Positions 1 to 8,271 of a DNA stretch of 64,000 nt are shown piece by piece. Both the position numbers and the translations under genes were made by a program. Within the stretch, counting starts at the first letter, position 1. The number at the start of each line of letters is the position of its first letter. Where the stretch lies: contig NZ_LDOV01000010.1 of the NCBI RefSeq assembly GCF_001029435.1, positions 248,001 through 312,000 on the forward strand, given 5' to 3'. The notes below the pieces were generated by a model. That model had not been told where the DNA came from, did no database searches, and worked only from the letters and a program-made list of their open reading frames with translations. Source of the DNA: Photobacterium aphoticum (GTDB lineage Bacteria; Pseudomonadota; Gammaproteobacteria; Enterobacterales; Vibrionaceae).

Positions 1-1
1 T

Positions 2-1246
2 TGGGATATGCATACCTCAATGGCAGATACCCTGACATGGCAATTGGATTGGCTCAGTAAAGAGGAAAACGGTGTTACCACGCGTGTGAAAGGCACCAAC
101 AATCAACGTAAAGACTACATTTACGAAGATGAAGGCTATCAGTTCGATATGCAGTTCGATAAGTTCCTCACCGTTGGCAGTGCAGAACACTACATTGTCT
201 ATGGCGCGTCTTACCACGATAAAGACATCAAAAACATCAACAAAGAATTTAACAGCACGGGCACTGACAAAGAAATTTTCTATATTCCTTCCGCCAATGA
301 AATGCGTTATGGCTTCTTCCTGCAAGACGAGATCACGGTCGGTAACTTTATCATTACGCCAGGGATCCGTTTTGACGCATTTGACACTGACCCAGGTGAT
401 GCCAGTGATAACCCAAGCGGTAATCCAGATAACGAATACAATAAATTTTCCGACTCGGCCTTTACCGGGCGTTTAGGCGCAATTTATAAGCTTAATGAAG
501 CACATCGTGTATTTGCCCAAATTAGCCAAGGTTTCCGCGCACCCGATTTCCAGGAATTGTTCTATTCGTTCGGTAACCCAATGCATGGCTATGTAAACAA
601 GCCGAATCCTGATTTGAAAGCGGAAGAAAGTATTTCATATGAGTTGGGTTGGCGTCATAACAATGCTGTGACCAGCAGTGAAATCGCGGTTTTCTACAGT
701 GATTACGATAACTTCATTGAGCGCCAGCAAGTGTCGGGTAGCTTCATTCCAATGGTGGATCCTGCGGTATTCCAGTCTGTGAACATTGGTAAAGCGACCA
801 TCAAAGGGATTGAATTTTCCAATCGCTTGATCTGGGATGGTTTCATGCCGATAGAGGGCTTTAGTTCACGCATTGCTGCGGCTTATACCGAAGGGGAAGA
901 CGGCAATAACGATCCGCTAAACAGTGTGAATCCATGGAATGTGGTGGCTGGTTTGAACTATGACTCAGTGAATAATTGGGGAACCACTTTCAACCTTCGT
1001 TATACGGCCGCGAAAGATCGCAATGACATTAATGGTGACGACATCTTGCCGATTTCTAGCGCGACAGTGTTGGATTTGATTGCGTACTATAAGCCGATCA
1101 AGAACCTGACCTTGCGAGCGGGTGTCTTTAACCTGACAGATAAAGAGTACTACAACTGGAATGACGTAAACGGCCAAACTACAGAGAACAAAGATCTTAC
1201 CGAACCGGGCCGAAATTGGTCTGTTACAGCGAAATATGAGTTCTAA
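2..1246 (+). CDS. TonB-dependent heme/hemoglobin receptor, C-terminal part
   Basis: The reading frame is already open at base 2, so the N-terminal plug domain lies outside the window; the ATG at base 8 is probably internal. The visible ~414 residues are typical outer-membrane beta-barrel sequence with alternating aromatic strands, ending in the terminal phenylalanine (KYEF) that the BAM machinery recognises. A FRAP motif (about residues 178-181) is followed by a histidine (in PMHGYVN) and NPDL. This FRAP/His/NPNL-type arrangement is the known signature of bacterial heme and hemoglobin receptors, where the histidine takes part in heme uptake. It would import heme across the outer membrane using TonB energy. 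A strong terminator follows at 1290. The family call is firm; the exact ligand (free heme or hemoprotein) cannot be told. Confidence 0.88.
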   Translation, partial: WDMHTSMADTLTWQLDWLSKEENGVTTRVKGTNNQRKDYIYEDEGYQFDMQFDKFLTVGSAEHYIVYGASYHDKDIKNINKEFNSTGTDKEIFYIPSANEMRYGFFLQDEITVGNFIITPGIRFDAFDTDPGDASDNPSGNPDNEYNKFSDSAFTGRLGAIYKLNEAHRVFAQISQGFRAPDFQELFYSFGNPMHGYVNKPNPDLKAEESISYELGWRHNNAVTSSEIAVFYSDYDNFIERQQVSGSFIPMVDPAVFQSVNIGKATIKGIEFSNRLIWDGFMPIEGFSSRIAAAYTEGEDGNNDPLNSVNPWNVVAGLNYDSVNNWGTTFNLRYTAAKDRNDINGDDILPISSATVLDLIAYYKPIKNLTLRAGVFNLTDKEYYNWNDVNGQTTENKDLTEPGRNWSVTAKYEF

Positions 1247-1289
1247 TTTTTGATGACTCATTTACGTACTATCTTGCAGTAACAACAGT

Positions 1290-1314
1290 AAAGCCCGACG
1301 TCGTGTCGGGCTTT
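1290..1314 (+). terminator. Terminator after heme receptor
   Basis: Perfect 10-bp stem (AAAGCCCGAC / GTCGGGCTTT) with a 5-base loop, 44 bases after the receptor stop codon. The T-rich side of the stem gives a short T tract. Confidence 0.8.
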
Positions 1315-1572
1315 GTGGTTTCTGGGTTTGTAAGGTGATGGGTCGTTCTGTGTTTTAGGTGTGAGCTTTTTAGGCGTCAGATTTTTAGAGGAAAGATGGA
1401 TTGTGGTGAAAAATAGCGCAGTGATTATAAATAAAAACTGAAAAGTGAATTACGCAAAATCGGTATTATCATTTCGATACCAGTCGATATGATGGACTCA
1501 CTTTCGAGGTACGCACGGTTGATGATGCTGATGGCATCCTCACTGGCTAGATAATACAAAGAGGATTTAAAC

Positions 1573-2229
1573 GTGTCTCATCCAATCATTAAAGATCTCA
1601 ACACGCGTTACACAGCGAAAAAATATGACGAAGCGAAGCGCATTTCTGCAGATGACATGGCCGTGATTAAAGAAGCACTGCGTATGTCAGCCTCTTCTAT
1701 CAACTCACAGCCATGGAAATTTGTGATTGTTGAATCTGATGAAGCGAAGCAGCGTTTCCACGATACGTTTGAAAACATGCACCAATTCAACCAGCCGCAT
1801 GCAAAAGCCGCGTCTCACACGATTCTGTTTGCTTACGATCCAAATTTCACCAAAGAAAAATTCGCCAAGCGAGTGGACGCTGAAGTGACATCAGGCCACC
1901 TGCCAGCAGACATGTACGACATGTTCATGGGTGCATACGCATTTGCAGAAGCAAACACAGACGATAAAGGCTTTAACGGTAATTGGACGAAAGCACAGGT
2001 GTACATCGCATTGGGTAACATCCTGCACACCCTAGCGCGTCTGGGCATCGATTCCACACCAATGGAAGGGGTAGATCCAACCCTGATCGGTGAGAAATTC
2101 GCGAAAGAGCTTGATGGTCACGTGTGTGAATTGGCATTGGCAATCGGTTATCACAAAGACGGCGAAGACTATAACCATGGTCTGCCAAAAGCACGTCTAG
2201 CGATGGATGACGTACTGGTAACGGCATAA
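1573..2229 (+). CDS. NfsB-like nitroreductase family protein
   Basis: 218-residue flavin nitroreductase, the same length as E. coli NfsB. The N-terminal half carries the family pattern SSINSQPWKF (about 41-50), which contacts FMN, and the C-terminal part has AKQVYIALG-type and EGVDP patterns, ending in LPKARL, all matching the NfsB/dihydropteridine reductase group. It is expected to use NAD(P)H to reduce nitroaromatics, quinones or related compounds in the cytoplasm as an FMN homodimer. The start is a GTG at 1573, preceded by AAAGAGGA at 1558-1565. It is a single-gene unit with its own terminator. The physiological substrate is unknown, as is usual in this family. Confidence 0.85.
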   Translation: MSHPIIKDLNTRYTAKKYDEAKRISADDMAVIKEALRMSASSINSQPWKFVIVESDEAKQRFHDTFENMHQFNQPHAKAASHTILFAYDPNFTKEKFAKRVDAEVTSGHLPADMYDMFMGAYAFAEANTDDKGFNGNWTKAQVYIALGNILHTLARLGIDSTPMEGVDPTLIGEKFAKELDGHVCELALAIGYHKDGEDYNHGLPKARLAMDDVLVTA

Positions 2230-2276
2230 TCGATAAGTCGGATTCACCGTCATAGGCTGTCCTGCCTAAATGCATA

Positions 2277-2311
2277 AAAACGCCCGCACAATAATTTTGT
2301 GTGGGCGTTTT
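2277..2311 (+). terminator. Terminator after nitroreductase
   Basis: 14-base arms AAAACGCCCGCACA / TGTGTGGGCGTTTT with one G-T type mismatch and a 7-base loop. It has A-rich and T-rich flanks, so it could work on both strands. Confidence 0.75.
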
Positions 2312-2380
2312 GCTTTGTGCCGGCAGGTGGCGTTACTATGCATCGACAGATGCACAGTATGAAGGAAGAGGGTGAGAAAC

Positions 2381-3079
2381 ATGAGTGTGATCGGACAGGT
2401 TGAAGCGGTATTAGTAGGGAAAGCCGTACCGTATGCGAGAGGGGTCGAAAGCGCGATCAACAAGCATGATGTCACCGGGCCACAGCAAGTGTCATTCGTG
2501 GGTTTGGTTGATGATGAGCAAGGGGATAAACGCATTCATGGTGGGGTAGAAAAAGCCCTGCATATTTACCCGCGCGAGCACTATGCGGCATGGCAACATG
2601 AACTCGGTGAGAAACCAGTGTTTGAAAAAGCCGGTGCATTCGGCGAGAACATCAGTGCCTGCGGAGTGACTGAGCACACAGTGTGTTTGCATGATAAGGT
2701 GCGCATTGGCTCAACGTTGTTGGAAGTCTCTCAAGGCCGCTTGCCATGTTGGAAATTGAACATCCGTTTTGATCAACCTGACATGGCGTTAAAACTGCAA
2801 GAAACATTGCGAACAGGTTGGTATTTCCGCGTATTAGAAGAGGGCGTGATTGCACCGGGTGATGCCATTGAGCTGGTGGAACGCCCTTATCCGGCGTGGC
2901 CACTTTCGCGAATTTTAGAGGTTATCTTTTCCGGTAGCCTGGATGAAGCGGCCTTGCGTCCTTTGATGTCACTGCCATTGGTTGATTCTTGGCGTAAAGT
3001 GGTAGAACGTCGACTTGATAACCAGCAGCTTGAAGATTGGGAACCTCGCTTGTTTGGTCGTCAAAAAATGGTTAAATAG
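2381..3079 (+). CDS. yiiM: MOSC domain protein, YiiM-like
   Basis: 232-residue MOSC-domain protein resembling E. coli YiiM, a molybdenum-cofactor enzyme that reduces N-hydroxylated bases such as 6-hydroxylaminopurine. Visible family motifs are DDEQGDKRIHGGVEKALHIY (about 44-63), FGENI (88-92) and GRLPCWKL (119-126); Cys123 is the likely cofactor ligand. The C-terminal third (about 165-232) is the extra helical region of YiiM-type proteins. An upstream in-frame GTG at 2372 is possible, but the ATG at 2381 has a better Shine-Dalgarno (AGAGGG, 8 bases away). The window also carries molybdate uptake genes (33.5-36 kb), consistent with use of the cofactor. Confidence 0.8.
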   Translation: MSVIGQVEAVLVGKAVPYARGVESAINKHDVTGPQQVSFVGLVDDEQGDKRIHGGVEKALHIYPREHYAAWQHELGEKPVFEKAGAFGENISACGVTEHTVCLHDKVRIGSTLLEVSQGRLPCWKLNIRFDQPDMALKLQETLRTGWYFRVLEEGVIAPGDAIELVERPYPAWPLSRILEVIFSGSLDEAALRPLMSLPLVDSWRKVVERRLDNQQLEDWEPRLFGRQKMVK

Positions 3080-3191
3080 GTATCGGTTAAATAGGCTCCG
3101 CTCAAAAACGCATTTTCCCGCACGGCGAGCCAATTGCTTTACAGTCACGGCCATCACGTGTGAGGAAAATGCCAGAGATGTTGAACGAGAT

Positions 3192-4043
3192 ATGTTGTAT
3201 TGGTTACTCCCTCCGCAATCATCACAGGTTGCCGAGTATGTCGAATGTTACTGGATGATAGAAAAAACGGCGGCGTCACAAGGCGAGGCGTTTCCGAAAT
3301 TGAATCCAGATGCAGCTGCGCATTGCATCCTTACGCCAGACGATCAAATTTACCGTTATACGCATAATCCCCAAACGCTGTACGGCACTGGCAGCCATTG
3401 GCTATTCCCTCACCATAGTACCTATGCGCTGGATCATTCTCAGCCATTTATCTACATCGGCATCAAATTCCACATCGGGGCGCTGTATGCGTTAGAGATA
3501 CCACATTACACCCATCCATCCTTGGATCAGGCGCAACAGTTAAATGATGATGCCAGCTGGCTGGATAGAAACGCTTTGTCTTCATTGTTTACGTTGGCCA
3601 GAAAACATCCTCAACAGTGTGCCGAACAGTTAGATGCTATGTTGTTGCCTTGGCTTTCTTTGGCAAAGCCCGATCGGCACAGCCAGTGGGTTCGCAAAGT
3701 CTTACCATTGCTCGATACCATGCCAATTACGGCATTAGGCGACGCCGTATTTTGTTCGCAACGGACATTAGAGCGCAGTTTTAGCCGAGTGACAGGCTTA
3801 ACCCTGAAACAGTGCCAGTCCATCAATAAACTCGATGCGATGCTTGAATATTTGTACCAGCGAGAGGCCAGTGAGATTGATTGGGCAGCCGTTGCGATGA
3901 AATTTGGGTTTAGCGATCAGCCGCATTTAACGCGTTACCTGAAAAGCCAATTGGGGATCACGCCGAAGACGTATGCCAATAAACGAGGATTAACGATTGA
4001 TGTGTATGGTGGCGTGCATGAAATGCAAAAAGCCGCTAAGTGA
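3192..4043 (+). CDS. AraC-family transcriptional regulator
   Basis: 283 residues starting at ATG 3192 (MLYWLLPP). The frame extends further upstream, but that part overlaps the preceding gene and has no protein character. The N-terminal ~150 residues resemble the ligand-sensing domain often seen with AraC proteins (YVECYWMIE, KLNPDAAAHCI). The C-terminal ~100 residues hold the two helix-turn-helix motifs: LGDAVFCSQRTLERSF and VAMKFGFSDQPHLTRYLK. Target genes are not clear; the neighbours are a MOSC protein (same strand) and a convergent methyltransferase. Possible sensing of a small aromatic or sugar is only an inference. Confidence 0.8.
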   Translation: MLYWLLPPQSSQVAEYVECYWMIEKTAASQGEAFPKLNPDAAAHCILTPDDQIYRYTHNPQTLYGTGSHWLFPHHSTYALDHSQPFIYIGIKFHIGALYALEIPHYTHPSLDQAQQLNDDASWLDRNALSSLFTLARKHPQQCAEQLDAMLLPWLSLAKPDRHSQWVRKVLPLLDTMPITALGDAVFCSQRTLERSFSRVTGLTLKQCQSINKLDAMLEYLYQREASEIDWAAVAMKFGFSDQPHLTRYLKSQLGITPKTYANKRGLTIDVYGGVHEMQKAAK

Positions 4044-4077
4044 GTTGTTCATACTGGTGACGAGCAGACTTAGCGGC
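4032..4077. terminator. Long-loop inverted repeat between convergent genes
   Basis: GCCGCTAAGT at 4032-4041 (overlapping the AraC gene end) pairs perfectly with ACTTAGCGGC at 4068-4077. A second imperfect pair, CATACTGGTGAC at 4050-4061 and GTCGCCAGTATG at 4099-4110, interleaves with it. There is no T run, so function as a terminator between the convergent genes is an inference. Confidence 0.4.
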
Positions 4078-4094
4078 GACTTGTTACCTGACAG

Positions 4095-4931
4095 TTAGTC
4101 GCCAGTATGTGTTGTCGCAATATGTGTGGCCGTTTGTTTGATGCCATAGACCGAATAATAAATACCGGCTTGCAGTGAATGGGTGGTTGATTGTTGTTCT
4201 AACGTCTTGACGACTTGCGTGAAGGCATCGATATCGTCTGCGTTGGCAAATTGTTCAACGAGCAGTGCATAGCGTTTGGACGAAGAAAACAGCACATGTG
4301 CCAGTTGTTCAGCACTGACAGAGAAAGCGACGTGTTCATGATGCACACACTGTTCATCAAGCGCACTTTCCCCATGAAAATTGATGGCGTGATCATACGT
4401 AGAGGCATTGCACGCAGAAGGGATCTTGGAAGAAGGTAAATCAACGCCTAATGATGCCATCACATCGTTGAGTAACACTTCAAAATCGTACACGACAATA
4501 CTTGCCTTGGGCGAGCAGACCCGCACTAACTCTTTCACCAATTGTGGTGACTTCGCATAACACAGTGATCCGGCAAAGGTAACCACATCAACACTGCCAT
4601 CGGGCAACGGTATCGCTTCTCCGGTCCCCAAGTGATAATGCATGTTAGAAAGCGGAGTGGCTTGATCCAGCATCGCTTCACTCGGTTCAATGCCATGCAC
4701 ATGGTAGCAATACGGATGCAGCGCGTTCGTTGATACCCCCGTACCGCAGCCAATATCGACCCCACAATGAAAGAACGTTTCGGCAGGCAGGGCAGTAGAC
4801 AGTATACGTTGATGGAGCGGTGGGCGATAAGCGGCATAATGGGTTGAAACGGCTTGATTGTATTGGTCAGACACCGAGAAAGCTCCTATCGGGAAAGGCC
4901 CTGTTTCTGTGACGGGTAGAGTGGCGACCAT
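4095..4931 (-). CDS. Class I SAM-dependent methyltransferase
   Basis: 278 residues with a Rossmann-type methyltransferase domain. Motif I is VDIGCGTG (58-65), followed by the acidic ribose-binding position in GIEPSEAML, motif II around GSVDVVTFAGSL and a post-motif VRVCSPKASIVVYDFEV strand. The start region (HYAAYRPPLHQRI) is typical of methyltransferase type 11 proteins. It would transfer a methyl group from S-adenosylmethionine to an unknown small molecule or protein. It stands alone on the minus strand, convergent with the AraC regulator. The substrate cannot be predicted. Confidence 0.78.
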   Translation of the reverse strand: MVATLPVTETGPFPIGAFSVSDQYNQAVSTHYAAYRPPLHQRILSTALPAETFFHCGVDIGCGTGVSTNALHPYCYHVHGIEPSEAMLDQATPLSNMHYHLGTGEAIPLPDGSVDVVTFAGSLCYAKSPQLVKELVRVCSPKASIVVYDFEVLLNDVMASLGVDLPSSKIPSACNASTYDHAINFHGESALDEQCVHHEHVAFSVSAEQLAHVLFSSSKRYALLVEQFANADDIDAFTQVVKTLEQQSTTHSLQAGIYYSVYGIKQTATHIATTHTGD

Positions 4932-4992
4932 AATAGGTGATATAGCCGTCGTGAAGATGTGATTGTGTCACACTTTCATGTAGATACTGGGA

Positions 4993-5961
4993 TTATTCCG
5001 TCGCTATCGGCATGGGTTTCTGTGCCAAAGATAGCGCATCTGACGCAAGGCTGTCTGAGGCGAGTGTGTTTTTTCCTGCATTTTTTGCCTGATACATTAA
5101 GGCATCGGCAGCGGTTAGCAGCATAAGGTGATCATCAGTATCTGGAATGGTGCTGCAGAGCCCCATACTGACAGAGATGCAATCACTGAAGGGGCTGTTG
5201 TCTTCATCAATCGGTAATTGAGAGATGGCTTTGAGTACCGATTGAGCGAGGGCTCGCGCTTCCTGAGAGGATAAATGACTCCATACCACGACAAGTTCAT
5301 CCCCGCCGATACGCGCGCACAGATCAGATGCCCGAGAAGTGTATTGCTTCAGGATACCTGCAATGCGTTGTAAGCAGCTGTCGCCAATTTGGTGACCATA
5401 GGTATCGTTAATGTACTTGAAGTCATCCACATCAATGATCATCAAAGACAGCGGAATGGCATTGCGACGGCAACGGCGCCATTCATTCGCCATAAAATTA
5501 TCAAAGGCACGGCGATTCGCAATATGAGTGAGGGGATCTAACTTTGCCTGTTGTCTGGCTTCCATTTCCAATTGGACTCGCTGGGTAATATCCATGTGTG
5601 AAATCACATAATAGCGTTGCTCATCCATTTCAAACGAAGTCACTTCAAGCAGAAACCAGCGTTCAGTGTTGTGACTGTGGCAAGGGTATTCGAGCTGAAA
5701 TTCCGTGCATTCGCCACGCTTGAGTTTTTCTAAACCAGAGAATGCCCGTTGACTGAAATGATCGCCCTCTCGGGCGGCACAGAGGCTGGGTGTAAAATAG
5801 TTCACGCCCACCCAAGAAAAATCCGGCGAGAGGCCATTCTCAATTCCAAATTGATTCCAGGCATGATTGGTAAAAACGATGTTGAATGTCGCATCAACCA
5901 CTGCAATATTGTTTTTCACCGTATTGATGGTTTTGATTAATAAATCAAGCGTGACATTCAT
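4993..5961 (-). CDS. PAS-GGDEF diguanylate cyclase-like protein (GGDEL motif)
   Basis: 322 residues without membrane segments. An N-terminal PAS-type sensory domain (about 10-125, with the C-terminal DITQRVQLE typical of PAS/PAC) leads into a GGDEF domain (about 138-300). The domain keeps DPLTHIANRRAF, the metal-binding IIDVDDFK (175-182), NDTYGHQIGD and AGKNT. The signature loop reads GGDEL (219-223) rather than GGDEF. The inhibitory I-site RASD (210-213) is present at the correct spacing. It probably makes cyclic di-GMP in response to a signal bound by the PAS domain; the final Leu makes activity less certain. It is a single gene. Confidence 0.85.
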   Translation of the reverse strand: MNVTLDLLIKTINTVKNNIAVVDATFNIVFTNHAWNQFGIENGLSPDFSWVGVNYFTPSLCAAREGDHFSQRAFSGLEKLKRGECTEFQLEYPCHSHNTERWFLLEVTSFEMDEQRYYVISHMDITQRVQLEMEARQQAKLDPLTHIANRRAFDNFMANEWRRCRRNAIPLSLMIIDVDDFKYINDTYGHQIGDSCLQRIAGILKQYTSRASDLCARIGGDELVVVWSHLSSQEARALAQSVLKAISQLPIDEDNSPFSDCISVSMGLCSTIPDTDDHLMLLTAADALMYQAKNAGKNTLASDSLASDALSLAQKPMPIATE

Positions 5962-6188
5962 TTAATAGCCTTAATCCAAGAAAATCCATTTCAAATAACA
6001 GCGCATCGCCAATGATAGCTTATTATTTATTGATTTTATTGTTACACCTATGATCGACATCTCATTTGTGATTATTGGTGTAAGGAATATTAAGGGTGAT
6101 TGGTGTATACAGTGCCTACGAAAGAATCATGGTCACAGCGCCCGTAAATCGCATCATCGAATACGAATTCTGTGATGGGTGCATCCTA

Positions 6189-6764
6189 CTATATTTCCCA
6201 GTGTGATTGATAAGTGCGGGCACTGAGTAGCTGACACAGTTCTGCCATGACGAACATGGATTTTCTCAGGCGAGGCCAACGTTCATCAGAGAGCGTATTA
6301 TTGACCCAATGACGATCATGCACATACACCTGATAGGGGTTAATAATGCATTTGAAATCGAGCGAGAGTGAGGCCGATAACGCCGAGGACGCCATGTAGC
6401 TATGGGGTAATCCGGCAGAGCAAACAAACGTAATCACCTTGTCAAACAGTGCGCCTGTAAGGCTGCCGTCAGGTGGGGTTGAGCCGACATATTCAATGTA
6501 CTTTTTCAGTTCAGAACAGCATCCCCAATTGTAGACAGGGCTACATAACACGATACCTGCTGCACCTTGCGTCAGTTGATGTAATTGTCGGTATTGCTCA
6601 GTGTGATAGATAGTGTCGTTATCAAAATTGGGGACGTCATATTCCGCTAAGTCCACGTACTTTACACCGATATGCTGGCCTTCTAATTCAGCCACACATA
6701 ATTGCGCCAAAGTACGGCTTCGGCTGTTGGGATCTAAGCTGGAACTGACAACGAGAATGTACAT
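6189..6764 (-). CDS. NADPH-dependent FMN reductase-like flavoprotein
   Basis: 191-residue flavodoxin-fold protein. SSSLDPNSRSRTLAQ near the N-terminus is the phosphate-binding loop for FMN, and LCSPVYNWGCCSELKKYIEYV (about 93-113) is the conserved second flavin-contact region of NADPH-dependent FMN reductases (SsuE/ChrR/azoreductase group). It is expected to reduce flavin, quinones or other acceptors in the cytoplasm. It is transcribed alone, with the next minus-strand gene 44 bases upstream. The exact substrate is not evident. Confidence 0.75.
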   Translation of the reverse strand: MYILVVSSSLDPNSRSRTLAQLCVAELEGQHIGVKYVDLAEYDVPNFDNDTIYHTEQYRQLHQLTQGAAGIVLCSPVYNWGCCSELKKYIEYVGSTPPDGSLTGALFDKVITFVCSAGLPHSYMASSALSASLSLDFKCIINPYQVYVHDRHWVNNTLSDERWPRLRKSMFVMAELCQLLSARTYQSHWEI

Positions 6765-6808
6765 ATACCCTCCATGGTTTATCGGTACGAAACAGTGTTA
6801 CAGACGCA

Positions 6809-7210
6809 TTACACATCCTGTTGACGCCAATGTAACACGCAATACCAACTTGATGATGCTAAGCCAATCACTGACACATGCAAAGGAATAGCAATGAGTG
6901 CCATATCACCGGTTTTGATGTACACAATGAGGGCGCCAATGACACCGATACCGATACCACCAAACCCGATGACACCGGGTACGACACTGGTGACGATTTT
7001 GCCAAAAGGGTGATGGTCAACGTACTGACGCACAGGCGGAAAGGAAAGTGTTAAGCCGATACTCGTGCCAATGAGTAAGGCCATCATCGCATCAGTCCAC
7101 GAGGTGTTAAATAACGGAAGTATGTGTTGCATATTGGCCTGTGTTGCGCCAAGAAAACACAGGCCCCATAAGCTCAATATTGCTGAAAACAGAATGTGCT
7201 TACTTTTCAT
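6809..7210 (-). CDS. Small inner-membrane protein, unknown function
   Basis: 133 residues if translation begins at the ATG at 7210 (MKSKHILFSAIL), which has AGGAA 9 bases upstream; a longer frame to 7252 is less likely. It shows about four hydrophobic segments: residues 5-22, 37-58, a glycine-rich stretch (VIGFGGIGIGVIGALIVYI), and about 105-124. Single conserved family cannot be named. It lies 44 bases upstream of the FMN reductase on the same strand, so co-transcription is possible. Confidence 0.55.
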   Translation of the reverse strand: MKSKHILFSAILSLWGLCFLGATQANMQHILPLFNTSWTDAMMALLIGTSIGLTLSFPPVRQYVDHHPFGKIVTSVVPGVIGFGGIGIGVIGALIVYIKTGDMALIAIPLHVSVIGLASSSWYCVLHWRQQDV

Positions 7211-7302
7211 GTTACTTATTCCTGTAACGTACGGGATGTGTTGCACCGGCACATCATGAAATGATACGGCCAGCGAGTGAGTTGATCGCGTTATACGTAT
7301 TG

Positions 7303-7512
7303 CTATTTATTGGCGTCCACTAAGGCAATACTGACGCCTTCTACATTACCGTTATCAATTTCTTGAAGAATCACATCTGTCGTGTAACGGATGACGGCAT
7401 CGGTTGTGTCTATTGCACCGTAATCGTTTCTTTCTACTTTGGTGCTGCTACATGCAGTCAGCCCTAAGAGGGTAACAATAATGAACCCTGTCCGTGGGTG
7501 TTTAAAAAACAT
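7303..7512 (-). CDS. Small lipoprotein, unknown function
   Basis: 69 residues starting at the ATG at 7512, with AGGAAA upstream. The N-terminus MFFKHPRTGFIIVTLLGLTAC carries a type II signal sequence with lipobox LTAC, so the mature lipoprotein begins at Cys21 with SSTKVERND. The serine after cysteine (not Asp) suggests outer-membrane sorting. The mature part is only ~49 residues (TTDAVIRYTTDVILQEIDNG). The longer frame to 7611 would bury the signal sequence and is rejected. No function can be given. Confidence 0.6.
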   Translation of the reverse strand: MFFKHPRTGFIIVTLLGLTACSSTKVERNDYGAIDTTDAVIRYTTDVILQEIDNGNVEGVSIALVDANK

Positions 7513-7765
7513 GTGCGCTTTCCTGTAGTGGCATAGTGAAACACGCGTGGTGACAGCTATAACGAAATTTTTGCTGCGGAAATGAACGGGAAGACATGCC
7601 ATATTATTCACATTGAAAGGAGGCGTGAATCATTCATCATGCAGGGATATTTGCTTTTATGATCAGAGCGATAAATTGCACACTATCAGATAACTCACAT
7701 TATCTTTATCTAATGCAACAATATCATTAATGAGGTTTTTCATTATATAGGGTTAATGATGTGAG

Positions 7766-8218
7766 TTAAGATAGTGCATAGATGGTGTAGATAACATGAA
7801 ACAGGCCAATAAAACCAAGCAGTGCAAGAGGAATTAAAAATATGGCAATGCCAGTCATGCTAATACCGTAGTGTAATTCGTAAAAACGCCAATATTCTTT
7901 AAATCTGCGTACTCCATAGGGGAGTGTAACGAGTGAGACAAAGATAAAAGGGATGGTGATCATTGAGCCAATAATCAAAGCGAAGCTCCATAGCACTAAT
8001 TCAAGATTAGGAGGGGTATCAGCAAGTTTATAAAATAAGGGCATGGGTAATGGAATCGCAACCAAATGAAGGCATACAGATATCGAATTGATCCATGTGT
8101 TTCTTTTGGCTAGCACGTCATAGGACGGAAATGAGTGATTATTTTTATTAACGGGAAATGCCATTTGCCATAAAAACATGATAATGGGGGTAAGAATAAG
8201 GGGTAAAAATATTTCCAT
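7766..8218 (-). CDS. Multi-pass membrane protein, unknown function
   Basis: 150 residues with four clear hydrophobic segments: about 3-20, 44-66, 72-97 and 118-145. There is a basic cytoplasmic stretch (GVRRFKEYWRFY) between the third and fourth. I do not recognise the family. It stands alone in an AT-rich stretch, with 50 bases to the kinase-like gene upstream on the same strand. The ATG at 8218 is the first in frame. Confidence 0.5.
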   Translation of the reverse strand: MEIFLPLILTPIIMFLWQMAFPVNKNNHSFPSYDVLAKRNTWINSISVCLHLVAIPLPMPLFYKLADTPPNLELVLWSFALIIGSMITIPFIFVSLVTLPYGVRRFKEYWRFYELHYGISMTGIAIFLIPLALLGFIGLFHVIYTIYALS

Positions 8219-8271
8219 ATGTCATCCCTGCGCATGGAGAGTGTAAAGTAGTTATGTGTCTCTATCGGTGT

